This document shows positions 25,859 through 35,234 of a stretch of DNA of 64,000 nt, one piece after another (the stretch's first letter is position 1; each line of letters begins with the position of its first letter). The notes beneath the pieces were generated by a model. The model was not told where the DNA came from, searched no databases, and saw nothing but the letters and a program-made list of their open reading frames with translations. The stretch spans positions 11,141,501 through 11,205,500 of the forward strand of contig NZ_CP012333.1 of assembly GCF_001263205.1 (NCBI RefSeq), read 5' to 3'. This stretch comes from Labilithrix luteola (lineage in GTDB: Bacteria > Myxococcota_A > Polyangia > Polyangiales > Polyangiaceae). Made by a program: the position numbers and the translations under genes.

Positions 25859-27616
25859 ATGCTTTTCAGTAGGTCCGGTCTGGTCGGCGTTGCTGTTACG
25901 AGTCTCCTTGGATCGTTCGTAGCGGTGGGATGTGGCGCGGACGGTGGCAGCGATCTGCCGTCGGAGACCCTGTCCGTGGACAGCAGCGCGCCGCAGCAGG
26001 AGGAGGACAACTCGACGCGGCTTCCCGGTCCGAGCGACGATCGCGACGCCTCCACAGGGAAGGACGCCGGAAAGGACGCCGGAAAGGACGCCGGGAACGA
26101 CGCCTCCACAGGGAAGGACGCCGGAAAGGACGCGGGACCTGCACCCGACCCGGGTGCTTCTTGCACCACCGTCGATCAGATGACATCGCGCACGTGCGGA
26201 ATGTGCGGCAAGCAGCAGGCCATTTGTCAGTCCGACGTCAACGGGACCCTCACGTGGAGCGATTACGGCCCGTGCCTCAACGAGGTTGGTGAGTGCATTC
26301 CCGGCGCGACGAAGGCGTGTGGGGACTGCGGTACCCAGACGTGCTCGAACACCTGCGGCTGGGGAACATGCGCGAGCCAACCCGCGAATCACTGCTCGCC
26401 CGGAACCGTCGACCGCACGGTGGCGGGTTGCCCTCAGGGTGGCTGGAAGAGTCGAACGTGCGATGGCACGTGCCAATGGTCGGGCTATGCACTCACGTGC
26501 AGCCTTCCCACACCCGTTGATCTCTTCGCGGGCGGGTACAGCTACTCGACGTACATCCGCGGAAGCGACGGCGCGCTGTACGGTTGGGGGCGCAATACCG
26601 CCGGTCAGCTCGGTGGCCCCGACACCGACGACAAGCGCAAGATATCGCCGGGGTCGTTCGGTGACATCGTCTCGGTCCAGGCGGGTGGCGGTACTTCGTC
26701 GACGAACGGCTTCGCGTGCGCGGCCTTCGGGAACGGCAGCGCGAAGTGCTGGGGGAGCATCAGCAGCTCGTACACGTTCGGCGACGGCTCGACGACCACC
26801 TCGTCGACCGGCGTGACGCCCAACGGGTTCGAGGCAAACGTCAAGCAGATGGTCGTCGGCTACTCGAACGGCTGCGGCGTGTTCGCGGACGGCTCCGCGA
26901 AGTGCTGGGGCTACAACTACTACGGGCAGCTCGGCAACGGACTCACGACGGATTCGAAGACGCCCGTCGCCGTCACCGGCCTCACGGACGCCAAACAGCT
27001 TGGCCTGGGCTACTACACCGTCTGCGCTCGCAAGGGCGACGGCTCGGCGTACTGCTGGGGCTACAACACCAACGGGATGATCGGCGACGGAACGACCACC
27101 AACCGAAGCACGCCCACCCTCGCGATCGCCAGCGGAGTCGCGTCGGTCGCGCCTGGCTACTACCACACGTGCGCCGCCATGACGGACGGCACGGCCAAGT
27201 GCTGGGGCCAGAACACGAACGGCGAAATCGGAAACGGGGCGGGCGGAAGCAGCGCATCGAACGTCACGTCTCCAGCCACGGTCTCCGGCATCGACGGGGC
27301 CGGCCAGCTCTCGGGCGTCGCCGAGGTCTGCACCGGATATGGCATCAGCTGCGCGCGACTCTCGGACGGTCGCGTCGCGTGCTGGGGCCGCAACAATTAC
27401 GGGCAGCTCGGCATCGGCAGCACGACCCCCTCGTCGGCGAACGTACCGAAGCTTGTCGGCGGCATCACGGCCGCGACCAAGCTGGTGTGCGGCTACCAGC
27501 ATGCTTGTGTCATCGACGTCGATAACCAGGTGAAGTGCTGGGGTGACGGCCAGTACGGGCAGATCGGTAACGGCGGAACCGCCGTTGCGACCACCGCCCA
27601 GCTCGCGACCTTCTAG
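25859..27616 (+). CDS. lipoprotein with Cys-rich module and RCC1-type propeller
   Basis: 585 residues from ATG 25859, with GAGAGGAG at 25841-25848. Lipobox VAVGC (Cys about 24). A linker of Asp-Ala-Gly-Lys repeats (KDAGKDAGKDAGNDASTGKD) follows, encoded by 12-bp tandem DNA repeats near 26050-26140. Next is a module of about 115 residues with 14 or more cysteines (CGMCGKQQAICQ; CGDCGTQTCSNTCGWGTC), shared with the proteins at 30013 and 57064. The C-terminal 370 residues contain seven RCC1-like blades, each with a motif such as CWGYNYYGQLGNG. An outer-surface or secreted binding role is likely. First gene of the lipoprotein island. Confidence 0.85.
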   Translation: MLFSRSGLVGVAVTSLLGSFVAVGCGADGGSDLPSETLSVDSSAPQQEEDNSTRLPGPSDDRDASTGKDAGKDAGKDAGNDASTGKDAGKDAGPAPDPGASCTTVDQMTSRTCGMCGKQQAICQSDVNGTLTWSDYGPCLNEVGECIPGATKACGDCGTQTCSNTCGWGTCASQPANHCSPGTVDRTVAGCPQGGWKSRTCDGTCQWSGYALTCSLPTPVDLFAGGYSYSTYIRGSDGALYGWGRNTAGQLGGPDTDDKRKISPGSFGDIVSVQAGGGTSSTNGFACAAFGNGSAKCWGSISSSYTFGDGSTTTSSTGVTPNGFEANVKQMVVGYSNGCGVFADGSAKCWGYNYYGQLGNGLTTDSKTPVAVTGLTDAKQLGLGYYTVCARKGDGSAYCWGYNTNGMIGDGTTTNRSTPTLAIASGVASVAPGYYHTCAAMTDGTAKCWGQNTNGEIGNGAGGSSASNVTSPATVSGIDGAGQLSGVAEVCTGYGISCARLSDGRVACWGRNNYGQLGIGSTTPSSANVPKLVGGITAATKLVCGYQHACVIDVDNQVKCWGDGQYGQIGNGGTAVATTAQLATF

Positions 27617-27686
27617 TCACGCGTGATGGCGACCGACGCGATATCTCCCCGTCGCGTCGGGTCCCCCATACCGTGTACCGCGCCGT

Positions 27687-27762
27687 CCTGATTGGGAATC
27701 AGGCGGAGCCCCCCGGCGCTGCAAGACGCCGCTATCAAAACTGCCCCTGATTGACAATCAGG
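27687..27762. promoter_or_regulatory. pair of identical palindromes upstream of the 27840 lipoprotein gene
   Basis: CCTGATT-GGG-AATCAGG at 27687-27703 and CCTGATT-GAC-AATCAGG at 27746-27762. The 7-bp arms are identical in both copies and only the 3-base centres differ; the centres are 59 bp apart. The second copy ends 77 bases before the ATG. Two matching dyads suggest operator sites for one dimeric regulator, possibly bridged by looping. RNA hairpins are the alternative. Confidence 0.5.
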
Positions 27763-27839
27763 CGTCCTGTCTCATCCCACTGCTCCGAAACCAATCGTCG
27801 AGCGGTATCCAACAAAACTGTAGTTAGGAGGATTTCCAT

Positions 27840-29225
27840 ATGCGCCACGCAACCGCGTTCGTCGCGCCTCTCGCGCTGATTGGTTTCTTCGTCGCCTGTA
27901 GCAGCAACTCGTCACGAGCGACGTTCCGCGGCGACGTCAATAGCAGCGACGCCCGGGCCCCGGAGGCTGGCACGGACCCCAGCAGCGGGACCTTCGTGGA
28001 GGACGCCAACGCCCCCCTATGCGATCGGCTCGACTGCAAGGTGGCCGATTGCGGCGAAGGTCCCACCACCACGCTCGTGGGCAAGGTCTACGATCCGGCG
28101 GGAGCGAACCCGCTCTACAACGTGCAGGTCTACATCCCGAAGCTGGAGCCCGGAGAAGAGCTTCCGCCCCTGGCCGACACCACCGTCGACGGGGTCGCGT
28201 GCGAGACCTGCGCCAGCGTCGTCGTGAACCCCCTGAGGAGCGCCATCACGAACGAGAAGGGGGAGTTTACCCTCGAGAACGTTCCGGTCGACAAGAACGT
28301 CCCCGTCGTCATCCAGGTCGGCAAGTGGCGCCGAAAGTTCGAGATCGAAGTCAAGAACGCGTGTGACGAAAACAAGGTCTCCGACCGCACACTCAAGCTC
28401 CCGAGGAACGGCTCCGAAGGCGATATGCCTCAAATCGCCGTCTCGACGGGTGGCTGCGACGCGCTCGAGTGCCTGCTCCGCGGGATCGGAGTCGACGACA
28501 ACGAGTTCGTCCAAGGCCACGGCGGATCAGGCCACGTGCACGTGTTCAAGGGTGAGTTGGGCGAGATGGGCGCACCGGCTCAGTCCTTCTGGAACGACGC
28601 CGAGCAGCTCAAGAAATACGACATGGTGCTCCTCTCCTGCGAATGCGGCGAGAACCTGCCGAACAAGGGCGGCAGCGCGCAGGGAGCGCGCGGGTCGATG
28701 TACGATTATCTGAATGCGGGCGGCCGCGTGTTCGCGACGCACTTTCATTACAGCTGGTTCAGGTATTCACCCTCGTACGACTTCCGCCAAATCGCGAGTT
28801 GGGGAAGCAGCGATTCGAGCTCCGGTGACTACAACGTCAACATGGACTTCCCCAATGGTGACATGCTCGCCCGCTGGCTCGTCGAGACAGGCGGCTCGTC
28901 CACCCTCGGCAAGGTCCCGCTGACCGACGCGACGGGATCGATAACGCGCGTGAACAGTCCCGCGACCACATGGATCTCGAGGCCGTCTGCCCCGAAGTTC
29001 TTGAGCTTCAATACGCCCGTCGACGTCCCCGAGGACGAGCAGTGCGGGCGCGCGGTCTTCAGCGATGTCCACGTCACGGGCAATGGAGGCCCGTCGAGCA
29101 TCTCGGGTTGCTCGATCAGCGCGGGCGGGCTGAGCGGCCAGCAGAAGGCGCTCGAGTTCCTCTTCTTCGACCTGTCGTCGTGCGTGCAGAAGATCGAAGA
29201 TCCGCCGACGCCCCCGACGAAATAA
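27840..29225 (+). CDS. lipoprotein with carboxypeptidase-regulatory-like and glutaminase-like folds
   Basis: 461 residues from ATG 27840 with TAGGAGGA at 27825-27832. Lipobox FFVAC (Cys about 20). Residues 75-180 look like a CarboxypepD_reg/CNA-B beta sandwich (VGKVYDPAGANPLYNVQVYI ... NEKGEFTLENVPVDKNVPVV). Residues about 195-400 contain KKYDMVLLSCECGE and YLNAGGRVFATHFHYSW, a strand-loop pattern resembling class I glutaminase or ThuA-like folds, but without an obvious catalytic Cys-His-Glu set. Ten or more cysteines suggest disulfides. The combination occurs in other Polyangia surface proteins. Function unknown; surface location inferred. Followed by a small lipoprotein gene 12 bases on. 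Confidence 0.75.
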   Translation: MRHATAFVAPLALIGFFVACSSNSSRATFRGDVNSSDARAPEAGTDPSSGTFVEDANAPLCDRLDCKVADCGEGPTTTLVGKVYDPAGANPLYNVQVYIPKLEPGEELPPLADTTVDGVACETCASVVVNPLRSAITNEKGEFTLENVPVDKNVPVVIQVGKWRRKFEIEVKNACDENKVSDRTLKLPRNGSEGDMPQIAVSTGGCDALECLLRGIGVDDNEFVQGHGGSGHVHVFKGELGEMGAPAQSFWNDAEQLKKYDMVLLSCECGENLPNKGGSAQGARGSMYDYLNAGGRVFATHFHYSWFRYSPSYDFRQIASWGSSDSSSGDYNVNMDFPNGDMLARWLVETGGSSTLGKVPLTDATGSITRVNSPATTWISRPSAPKFLSFNTPVDVPEDEQCGRAVFSDVHVTGNGGPSSISGCSISAGGLSGQQKALEFLFFDLSSCVQKIEDPPTPPTK

Positions 29226-29237
29226 CAAGACTCGCAA

Positions 29238-29876
29238 GTGATTCGCAGTCCCCATTTCACATTGGCACTCGCACTTTCGGCGGTCGTCGCTGCCTGCACG
29301 ACGACCGCCGCGCCCTCGCCCTCCCCCTCGCCTGACGGGGATGCGGTTGTCGTCCAGCGGACGGCGCAGCCCTGCGTGCCGGGCGAGGTCACGCTTCCCA
29401 TTGGCGCGTTCGACATGACATCGAGCGAAGGCGGAGGCAGGGCGTGCGCGGTCGGCAACGTCCTCGACGAGGACGGCAAGTTCGCCGCGATCGCGAGCGC
29501 CGGTTCCGCGACGCACGAGCTCGCAGGGCGTGCCGTGAACGGCTGCATCGGTGTCGAGTTCGGCGACGACATCCTGCTTTCGTCGTTCATCATGAAGATG
29601 CGGCCGACGCATGGCGCGTGCGGGCACTCGTGCACGCCGGGCGTCGAGACCGGCTGCGGCACGGGCTGGAAGGTGGCCATCTTCGTCGGGCCGACGCTCG
29701 AGGAGCTCGAGTTCCTCCAGCAGCTTTCGCTCACGACAGAGGACGTCTTCGAGTATCGCGTCGCTGTCTTCAAATCCAATCGTGCGCGCTACGCGGTCAT
29801 CTGTCGGGAGCCGACGCCGGAGACGGGCGACGATGTCGAAATCGACGCTCTCGCCGGCTTCTGCCAAGTCCAATGA
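29238..29876 (+). CDS. small Cys-containing lipoprotein, unknown function
   Basis: 212 residues from GTG 29238, 12 bases after the previous stop, so probably co-transcribed with it. Lipobox AVVAAC (Cys about 20), followed by a Ser-Pro linker. The globular part contains a central Cys cluster, HGACGHSCTPGVETGCGTGW, and ends CREPTPETGDDVEIDALAGF. About eight cysteines in total suggest a disulfide-stabilised extracellular fold. No family is recognised. The Asp/Glu-rich surface may bind metal, but no canonical site is visible. Confidence 0.65.
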   Translation: MIRSPHFTLALALSAVVAACTTTAAPSPSPSPDGDAVVVQRTAQPCVPGEVTLPIGAFDMTSSEGGGRACAVGNVLDEDGKFAAIASAGSATHELAGRAVNGCIGVEFGDDILLSSFIMKMRPTHGACGHSCTPGVETGCGTGWKVAIFVGPTLEELEFLQQLSLTTEDVFEYRVAVFKSNRARYAVICREPTPETGDDVEIDALAGFCQVQ

Positions 29877-30012
29877 GTCCGAACGATTGACAGTTTGCGG
29901 CGGGATAGAGGCGCGCACCCCGTCCCTTCGCCTCGCCGATCGACCAGCCGTCACATTGCTGCAGGCCCTCCGCTGCAGTGGGAATCCGTAGTGGGTAGTA
30001 AGGAGCGAGATT

Positions 30013-31173
30013 ATGCGTTCGAGAAGGTCTGGTCTGGTTGGATTCGCCATTGCTGGTCTCGTCGGCGCGTACGCGGTGATCGGGTGCAGCGCTGACGGCG
30101 GCGGCGTCGAGCCCGACGGTCTCGAGCTCGATCTCGCGGACAGTGGGGAGGACGCGACCGAGCCTGAGTCGTCCACCGTCCTTCCGCCAAGCACGGACGC
30201 ATCCGCCCAGGACTCAGGCCCCAAAGATGCGGGCAAAGACGCTGCCAAAGACGCCGGCAATGATGCGGGCAAAGACGCGGGCGGTACCGTAGCCAAGGAT
30301 GCCGGCGCTCCCCCGCCCACCCCGTGGACCCCCTGCACCACGGTCGATCAGATCGCCGCGCGGAGCTGCGGAATGTGCGGCAAGCAGACGGCCATCTGTC
30401 AGGAAGTCTACGGGGAGCTCGTTTGGACCGATTACGGCCCATGCCAGAACGAAGCAGGAGAGTGTCTGCCTGGCGCGACACAGGCGTGCGGAAACTGCGG
30501 GACCCAGACGTGCTCGAACACGTGCGGATGGGGATCGTGCACCGGGCAGCCCCCCTCGAGCTGCACGCCGGGAACCGTCGAGTACACGCAGGCGGGGTGT
30601 CCGACCGGCGGATACAAGAACCGAGCGTGCGGGACGGCGTGCTCGTGGGACCCCTATACCGTCGCCTGCGCTGTCCCCACGGCTCCGAACAAGATGACGA
30701 TCTCCGCCACGGTCGGCACCATCGTGAAACAGCAGTACAGGTTCCCGGACGACACGGCCCCGAAGCCAAACACCTCGTGCAACGGCCTAACGACCACCAA
30801 CGTCCGTTCGTTCCCCGTCGAGGTGGCGAACCCGACGTCGCAGACGGCGACGCTCACCGTGTTCAACTCGAAGTCGCCGACGACGGGCGCCGATGTCGAT
30901 ACGGTCATTTGGTACTACAAGGGTGAGGCGCTGCCGATGTCCGACGCCGAACGCGGCCAGTGCACCGGTACGGTGACCGACTCTTGCAGCGGGACGACTC
31001 CCATCAACCTCTGCGGGAATGCGAGCGACACGAGCTCCCTGCTCGCTGGCGTCCCGAACGTCACGATCCCGCCGAACGGCAAGATCGTCGTATTCACCGC
31101 GCTCTGGGGCTCCAGCACCAGCGCCGGAGACGGCACGATCATGCTGAACCTCAAGACGGACAAGCTTCAGTGA
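30013..31173 (+). CDS. lipoprotein with the shared Cys-rich module and a beta-rich C-terminal domain
   Basis: 386 residues, ATG 30013 with AAGGAG just upstream. The signal (RRSGLVGFAIAGLVGAYAVI, then GC) is visibly related to that of the 25859 protein. A GKDA-type linker (DAGKDAAKDAGNDAGKDAGG) leads to the same Cys-rich module (CGMCGKQTAICQ ... CGNCGTQTCSNTCGWGSC). The C-terminal 170 residues differ from those of 25859 and instead match the end of the 57064 protein: VANPTSQTATLTVFN, 'DTVIWYYKG', 'VTIPPNGKIVVF' and a final L-K/R-T-D-x-LQ. So the same module is fused to two different C-termini. Likely displayed on the outer membrane. Confidence 0.78.
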   Translation: MRSRRSGLVGFAIAGLVGAYAVIGCSADGGGVEPDGLELDLADSGEDATEPESSTVLPPSTDASAQDSGPKDAGKDAAKDAGNDAGKDAGGTVAKDAGAPPPTPWTPCTTVDQIAARSCGMCGKQTAICQEVYGELVWTDYGPCQNEAGECLPGATQACGNCGTQTCSNTCGWGSCTGQPPSSCTPGTVEYTQAGCPTGGYKNRACGTACSWDPYTVACAVPTAPNKMTISATVGTIVKQQYRFPDDTAPKPNTSCNGLTTTNVRSFPVEVANPTSQTATLTVFNSKSPTTGADVDTVIWYYKGEALPMSDAERGQCTGTVTDSCSGTTPINLCGNASDTSSLLAGVPNVTIPPNGKIVVFTALWGSSTSAGDGTIMLNLKTDKLQ

Positions 31174-31342
31174 GCTGACCCACGTTCCGGCGACGCACGG
31201 AGCGGCGGGCTTGGCGAACCTCAGGGTGCCGCTCGCCGGACGTGCTCAGCCAATCTTCGTCGATCGCTCACGCTCGAGAGTCTGACGGCATAAGTTTCAA
31301 CAAATGGATTCGTCGACATTCGACGAAGGCAGAATTCAAAAC

Positions 31343-33904
31343 ATGGCTATAACGATGACTCGGCATCGCGTGGTTCTCGCGGCTTGCGCGCTTGTCGCCG
31401 CGGTTATCGCGTGGGGATGTAGTGGCAGTGACGGGCCTTCGAATATTCCCGATTGCCAAGTTGGACAGGAGCTCTGTTCGGGGGTTTGCGTCGACGTCGG
31501 TGCCAACCGCGCCAACTGCGGAGCGTGTGGCAAGTCGTGCTCCAGCGGCGAAGCATGCAACGACGGCAAGTGCGTCCTCTCGTGCACCGGAAGTACGACG
31601 AACTGCGAAGGGGCGTGCGTTGACACGCGAGTCGACAGCGCCAACTGCGGAGCGTGTGGAACCGCGTGCACCGGGGGCGAGGTGTGCAGTGCTGGCAAGT
31701 GCGCACCGTCGTGCAGCGGTGGCACCACGCAATGCGGGTCGAAGTGCATCGATACGAAGCTCGATAACGCCAACTGCGGAGCATGCGGCAAGGCGTGTGG
31801 CAAGGGCGAGCTCTGCTCGAACGGTGCATGTGCTCCGAGCTGTGGCGCCGGCACCGCCGAGTGCGGAGGCAAGTGCGTAGAGACGGAGAACGACCCGGCC
31901 AACTGCGGTGCGTGCGGGAATGCATGTCCCGAAGGCAAGGTCTGCTCGCACGGAACCTGCTCGGTGACATGCCTTGGCGGCAGCACCAAGTGCGGTGGCA
32001 AGTGCGCGGACACGGCAGTCGACCCGGCCAACTGCGGAGGGTGCTTGCTCGAATGTGCGAGCGGTCAAGTCTGCTCGAACGGAGCGTGCTCGCTCTCGTG
32101 CGTCGGCGGGACGAAGAAGTGCGGGAACAGGTGCGTCGACACGGCCGCCGATCCGGCAAACTGCGGCGCCTGCGGAAATTCATGCACGAACGGCCAGGCA
32201 TGTTCGAACGGCACGTGCTCGTTGAAGTGCGCGGGCGGAACCACGAAGTGCGGAAGCAAGTGCGCGGATACGGTCACCGACCCGGCCAACTGCGGCACAT
32301 GCGGGAACGCGTGTCCGAGTGGTCAGGTCTGCTCGAACGGCGCGTGCACCCTGTCGTGTGCCGGCGGCACGACCAAGTGCGGGTCCAAGTGTGCCAACAC
32401 GACGAACGATCCTTCCAACTGTGGCGCCTGCGGGACCGCGTGCACCGGCGGCACCGTGTGTTCGAACGGCACGTGCTCGCTGACGTGTGTTGGCGGCACC
32501 ACCAAGTGCGATTCGAAGTGTGTCGACACGAAGAGCGATTCGTTCAACTGCGGAAGCTGCGGAACCGCGTGCGATTCCGGTGAGCGATGCTCGAACGGCG
32601 TCTGCGCGAGCGCGGGGACCGGCACGGGCGAGGTATGCGGCGTCGGCACGACCGGTTGCAGCGGTGTCTGCGTCGACACGTCGAGCAACGCGAGCCACTG
32701 CGGTGCGTGTGGCAATGCCTGCACGTCGGGCAGAACGTGCAAAAACAGCGTGTGCGTTTGCAACCCGGGCGAGTCCGCGTGCGGTACGGGCTGCGCGAAC
32801 TTGTCGACGAACAGCTTGAACTGCGGTGCGTGCGGCAACGCATGTGGCGCGAACCAGGTCTGCGCCGGCGGCACGTGTATGGGGATCACGCAAGGCACGG
32901 GCGGTGCGGGCGGTAGCCTGACGGGCTCGGCCCTGCCGAAGGTCGCCGTCATGGCGGCTGCTTCGACGCAGGGGCCGGATCTTCAGGCAAAGCTCGTCGC
33001 GACCAAGCTGTTCTCTGCAGTCGATTTCGTCAGCGTCAGCAGCACCTCCACGCCCACTCTCGCGACGATGAAGACGTACGACGCGATCGTGGCCTGGACC
33101 TATTCGTCGGTGGCCTCGGCGTTCGGCGACAACCTCGCGCAGTACCTCGAGGCAGGCGGCGGCGTGGTCCTCGCCGACTACGAGTCGCAGGAGACGGGGA
33201 CGTATGCACTCACCGGCCGTTACCAGACGGACTACACACTCTCGACGCCGGTCCCCTCGAGCAACTGGGTGAAGACTCCCGTGACGCTCGGCACGATCAA
33301 CGAGCCCGCGAGCCCGCTCATGGCTGGCGTAACCTCCTTCGGTTACCCCTCCACCTCGTCGGCGTATCACCTGCCAGCGTCGAGCTTCAACAAGAACAAC
33401 CCGGTCATCGTGGCGTCGTACTCCGACGGCATTCCCGCGGTCGTGCGAGGCGTGATCAACGGGCACACCGTGGTCGAAATCAATGGCTCGGGCGCTTCGA
33501 CGACATCGTACTCGTCCGGATGGGACCCGGCGAGCAGCGGAGCCAGGCTGTTCGCGAACGCGCTGATCTTCACGATTCCGTCGCCGACGATCACGACGTC
33601 AAAGCAGCTCGATTTCGGCAACCAGCAAGTCTTCACCTCGTCCTCGCCTCAGCTGGTGACGTACACGAACGCGAGCAACGTGCCCCAGACGATCACGGCG
33701 CTCGGCCTCAGCGGCAGCCACATCGGCGACTTCGCGATGGCGCCGTCGTCCGGGCTGCCGGTCACGCTCCAGCCGGGAGATACGTTCGTCGTGAACGTGG
33801 GCTTCTCGCCTGCTGGAACGGGCCTCCGCGCAGCGATGCTCTCCGCGACCATCGCGAGCACGAACGCGCAGGCGACGACGTTGCTCACCGGCACCGGCAA
33901 CTGA
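31343..33904 (+). CDS. Cys-rich Stig1-like repeat lipoprotein with glutaminase-like and choice-of-anchor domains
   Basis: 853 residues from ATG 31343 (an in-frame ATG at 31304 precedes a useless extension). Lipobox AWGC (Cys about 24). Eleven consecutive units of about 39 residues follow, each with six to eight cysteines and the core NCGACGxxCxxGxxCxxGxC, matching the Stig1-like repeats common in Myxococcota. After that comes a glutaminase-like alpha/beta domain (PKVAVMAAASTQ ... QYLEAGGGVVLADYESQ). The last 100 residues are a choice-of-anchor D/ASPM-like beta domain (LDFGNQQVF ... LQPGDTFVVNVGFSPAGTG). Such proteins are often wrongly labelled 'tryptophan synthase alpha chain'; nothing here supports that. 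Confidence 0.85.
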   Translation: MAITMTRHRVVLAACALVAAVIAWGCSGSDGPSNIPDCQVGQELCSGVCVDVGANRANCGACGKSCSSGEACNDGKCVLSCTGSTTNCEGACVDTRVDSANCGACGTACTGGEVCSAGKCAPSCSGGTTQCGSKCIDTKLDNANCGACGKACGKGELCSNGACAPSCGAGTAECGGKCVETENDPANCGACGNACPEGKVCSHGTCSVTCLGGSTKCGGKCADTAVDPANCGGCLLECASGQVCSNGACSLSCVGGTKKCGNRCVDTAADPANCGACGNSCTNGQACSNGTCSLKCAGGTTKCGSKCADTVTDPANCGTCGNACPSGQVCSNGACTLSCAGGTTKCGSKCANTTNDPSNCGACGTACTGGTVCSNGTCSLTCVGGTTKCDSKCVDTKSDSFNCGSCGTACDSGERCSNGVCASAGTGTGEVCGVGTTGCSGVCVDTSSNASHCGACGNACTSGRTCKNSVCVCNPGESACGTGCANLSTNSLNCGACGNACGANQVCAGGTCMGITQGTGGAGGSLTGSALPKVAVMAAASTQGPDLQAKLVATKLFSAVDFVSVSSTSTPTLATMKTYDAIVAWTYSSVASAFGDNLAQYLEAGGGVVLADYESQETGTYALTGRYQTDYTLSTPVPSSNWVKTPVTLGTINEPASPLMAGVTSFGYPSTSSAYHLPASSFNKNNPVIVASYSDGIPAVVRGVINGHTVVEINGSGASTTSYSSGWDPASSGARLFANALIFTIPSPTITTSKQLDFGNQQVFTSSSPQLVTYTNASNVPQTITALGLSGSHIGDFAMAPSSGLPVTLQPGDTFVVNVGFSPAGTGLRAAMLSATIASTNAQATTLLTGTGN

Positions 33905-33920
33905 ACGCAACCGAACGCTA

Positions 33921-33961
33921 GCGGGCTTGGGCGGCGCCAAACGTGCGCTGCCCAGGCCCGC
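33921..33961. terminator. strong hairpin terminator between convergent lipoprotein and pilT genes
   Basis: A 17-bp stem, 33921-33937 with 33945-33961, containing two G-U pairs, and a 7-base loop CAAACGT. The core pairs are GCGGGC with GCCCGC and GGGC with GCCC. It lies 17 bases after the lipoprotein stop and 95 bases from the pilT stop. Confidence 0.7.
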
Positions 33962-34055
33962 GCTCGTTTCGACGCCTCGAACGTTGTTGATCATCCCGCT
34001 CCTCCGTGCTCCGTGCCTTCAAGGGCCAGATCACGAACGGCGAGTTCGCGGGCAA

Positions 34056-35171
34056 TCAGCGCCCGGGCATCGGATGCCCCGCCTTCGCGCGGGCCTCGAT
34101 CATGTTCTTCAACTCTTCGACTTCGATCGACTGATTGAGCGCCTGCTCGAGCGTGATGAAGCGGCGCATGTAGAGGTTCAGGAGCGACTGGTTCAGCGTG
34201 AGCATGCCGAACTTGTCCTGGCCGACCTGCATCTGACCGTAGATCTGATGGACCTTGTTCTCGCGAATCAGGTTCCGGATGGCGGGGTTCGGCACCAGGA
34301 TCTCCATGGCGAGGCAGCGGCCCGGCGCACCGGCGCGCGGCAAGAGCTGCTGGGTGATGACGCCCTGGAGAACGAACGACAGCTTGTTGCGGATCTGGTC
34401 CTGCTGGTGGGGCGGGAAGACGTCGATGATACGGTTGATCGTCGACACCGCGCTGTTCGTGTGGAGCGTGGCGAAGACCAAGTGACCGGTTTCGGCGATG
34501 GTCAGCGCGGCCTCGATGGTGTCGAGGTCGCGCATTTCGCCGACGAGCACGACGTCGGGGTCCTGGCGAAGAACGTAACGGAGCGCGCCCTTGAACGACG
34601 CGGTGTCCGAGCCGACTTCGCGCTGATTCACGACGCACATCTTGTGCGGGTGCAAGTACTCGATCGGGTCTTCGATCGTAAGGATGTGCATCCGCTGCTC
34701 GCTGTTGATCTTGTCGATGATCGACGCGAGCGTGGTGCTCTTGCCCGAACCGGTGGGTCCGGTGACGAGGACGAGGCCGTTCGGCTTGTTCGCGATGTCC
34801 GAGATGACGGTCGGCAGACCGAGCTCGTCGAACGAGAGGATCTTGAAGGGAATCGTTCGAATCGCGCCGGCGATCGTGGTGCGCTGCAGGTAGATGTTGG
34901 CGCGGAAACGCGAGAGGTTCTTCACGCCGAACGAGAGGTCGAGCTCGCTGTCCTTTTCGAACGAGATCTTCTGCTCCTCGGTCATGATCGAGTAGCAGAG
35001 CTGCTTCGTGTCGACCGGGGTGAGCGGCGGCAGCTTGAGCGGAATGACCTCGCCGTCGATGCGCAGGAGCGGCGGCGCGCCTGCCGTGATGTGCATGTCG
35101 CTCGCGCCCTTCTCGACCATCGCCTTGAGGAGCTGGTGGAGATTGACCTTGAGTTCGCCAGCCTGGGTCAT
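34056..35171 (-). CDS. pilT: type IV pilus retraction ATPase PilT
   Basis: 371 residues, typical for PilT. Starts MTQAGELKVNLHQLLKAM. Walker A GPTGSGKS at 138-145, the Asp box LTIEDPIE, Walker B VVLVGEMRDLDTIEAAL and the His box FATLHTNSA are all present. The AIRTIPF-type segment near residues 104-110 is characteristic of PilT. It powers pilus depolymerisation at the inner membrane, giving twitching/social motility. pilB lies directly upstream in the same orientation, separated by a 301-base gap that holds the inverted-repeat region 35235-35467. No other pilus genes are in the window. Confidence 0.95.
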   Translation of the reverse strand: MTQAGELKVNLHQLLKAMVEKGASDMHITAGAPPLLRIDGEVIPLKLPPLTPVDTKQLCYSIMTEEQKISFEKDSELDLSFGVKNLSRFRANIYLQRTTIAGAIRTIPFKILSFDELGLPTVISDIANKPNGLVLVTGPTGSGKSTTLASIIDKINSEQRMHILTIEDPIEYLHPHKMCVVNQREVGSDTASFKGALRYVLRQDPDVVLVGEMRDLDTIEAALTIAETGHLVFATLHTNSAVSTINRIIDVFPPHQQDQIRNKLSFVLQGVITQQLLPRAGAPGRCLAMEILVPNPAIRNLIRENKVHQIYGQMQVGQDKFGMLTLNQSLLNLYMRRFITLEQALNQSIEVEELKNMIEARAKAGHPMPGR

Positions 35172-35234
35172 GCCTTGATTCCTTCTCGATTCCTTCGACT
35201 CAGTCGGCGCATATCAGCCAGCGCGTTAGTCGCA

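Noticed and set aside
28767..30341. Long minus-strand open frame over the lipoprotein genes
   Set aside because: Antisense to three lipoprotein genes with good signal peptides; no recognisable product.
31480..32880. Regular repeats suggestive of a CRISPR array
   Set aside because: They are codon-level repeats of the Stig1-like protein, about 117 bases long and degenerate, with no spacers.
31343..33904. 'Tryptophan synthase alpha chain' label often given to such proteins
   Set aside because: No TIM-barrel or TrpA motifs; the similarity is only to the misnamed Cys-repeat family.
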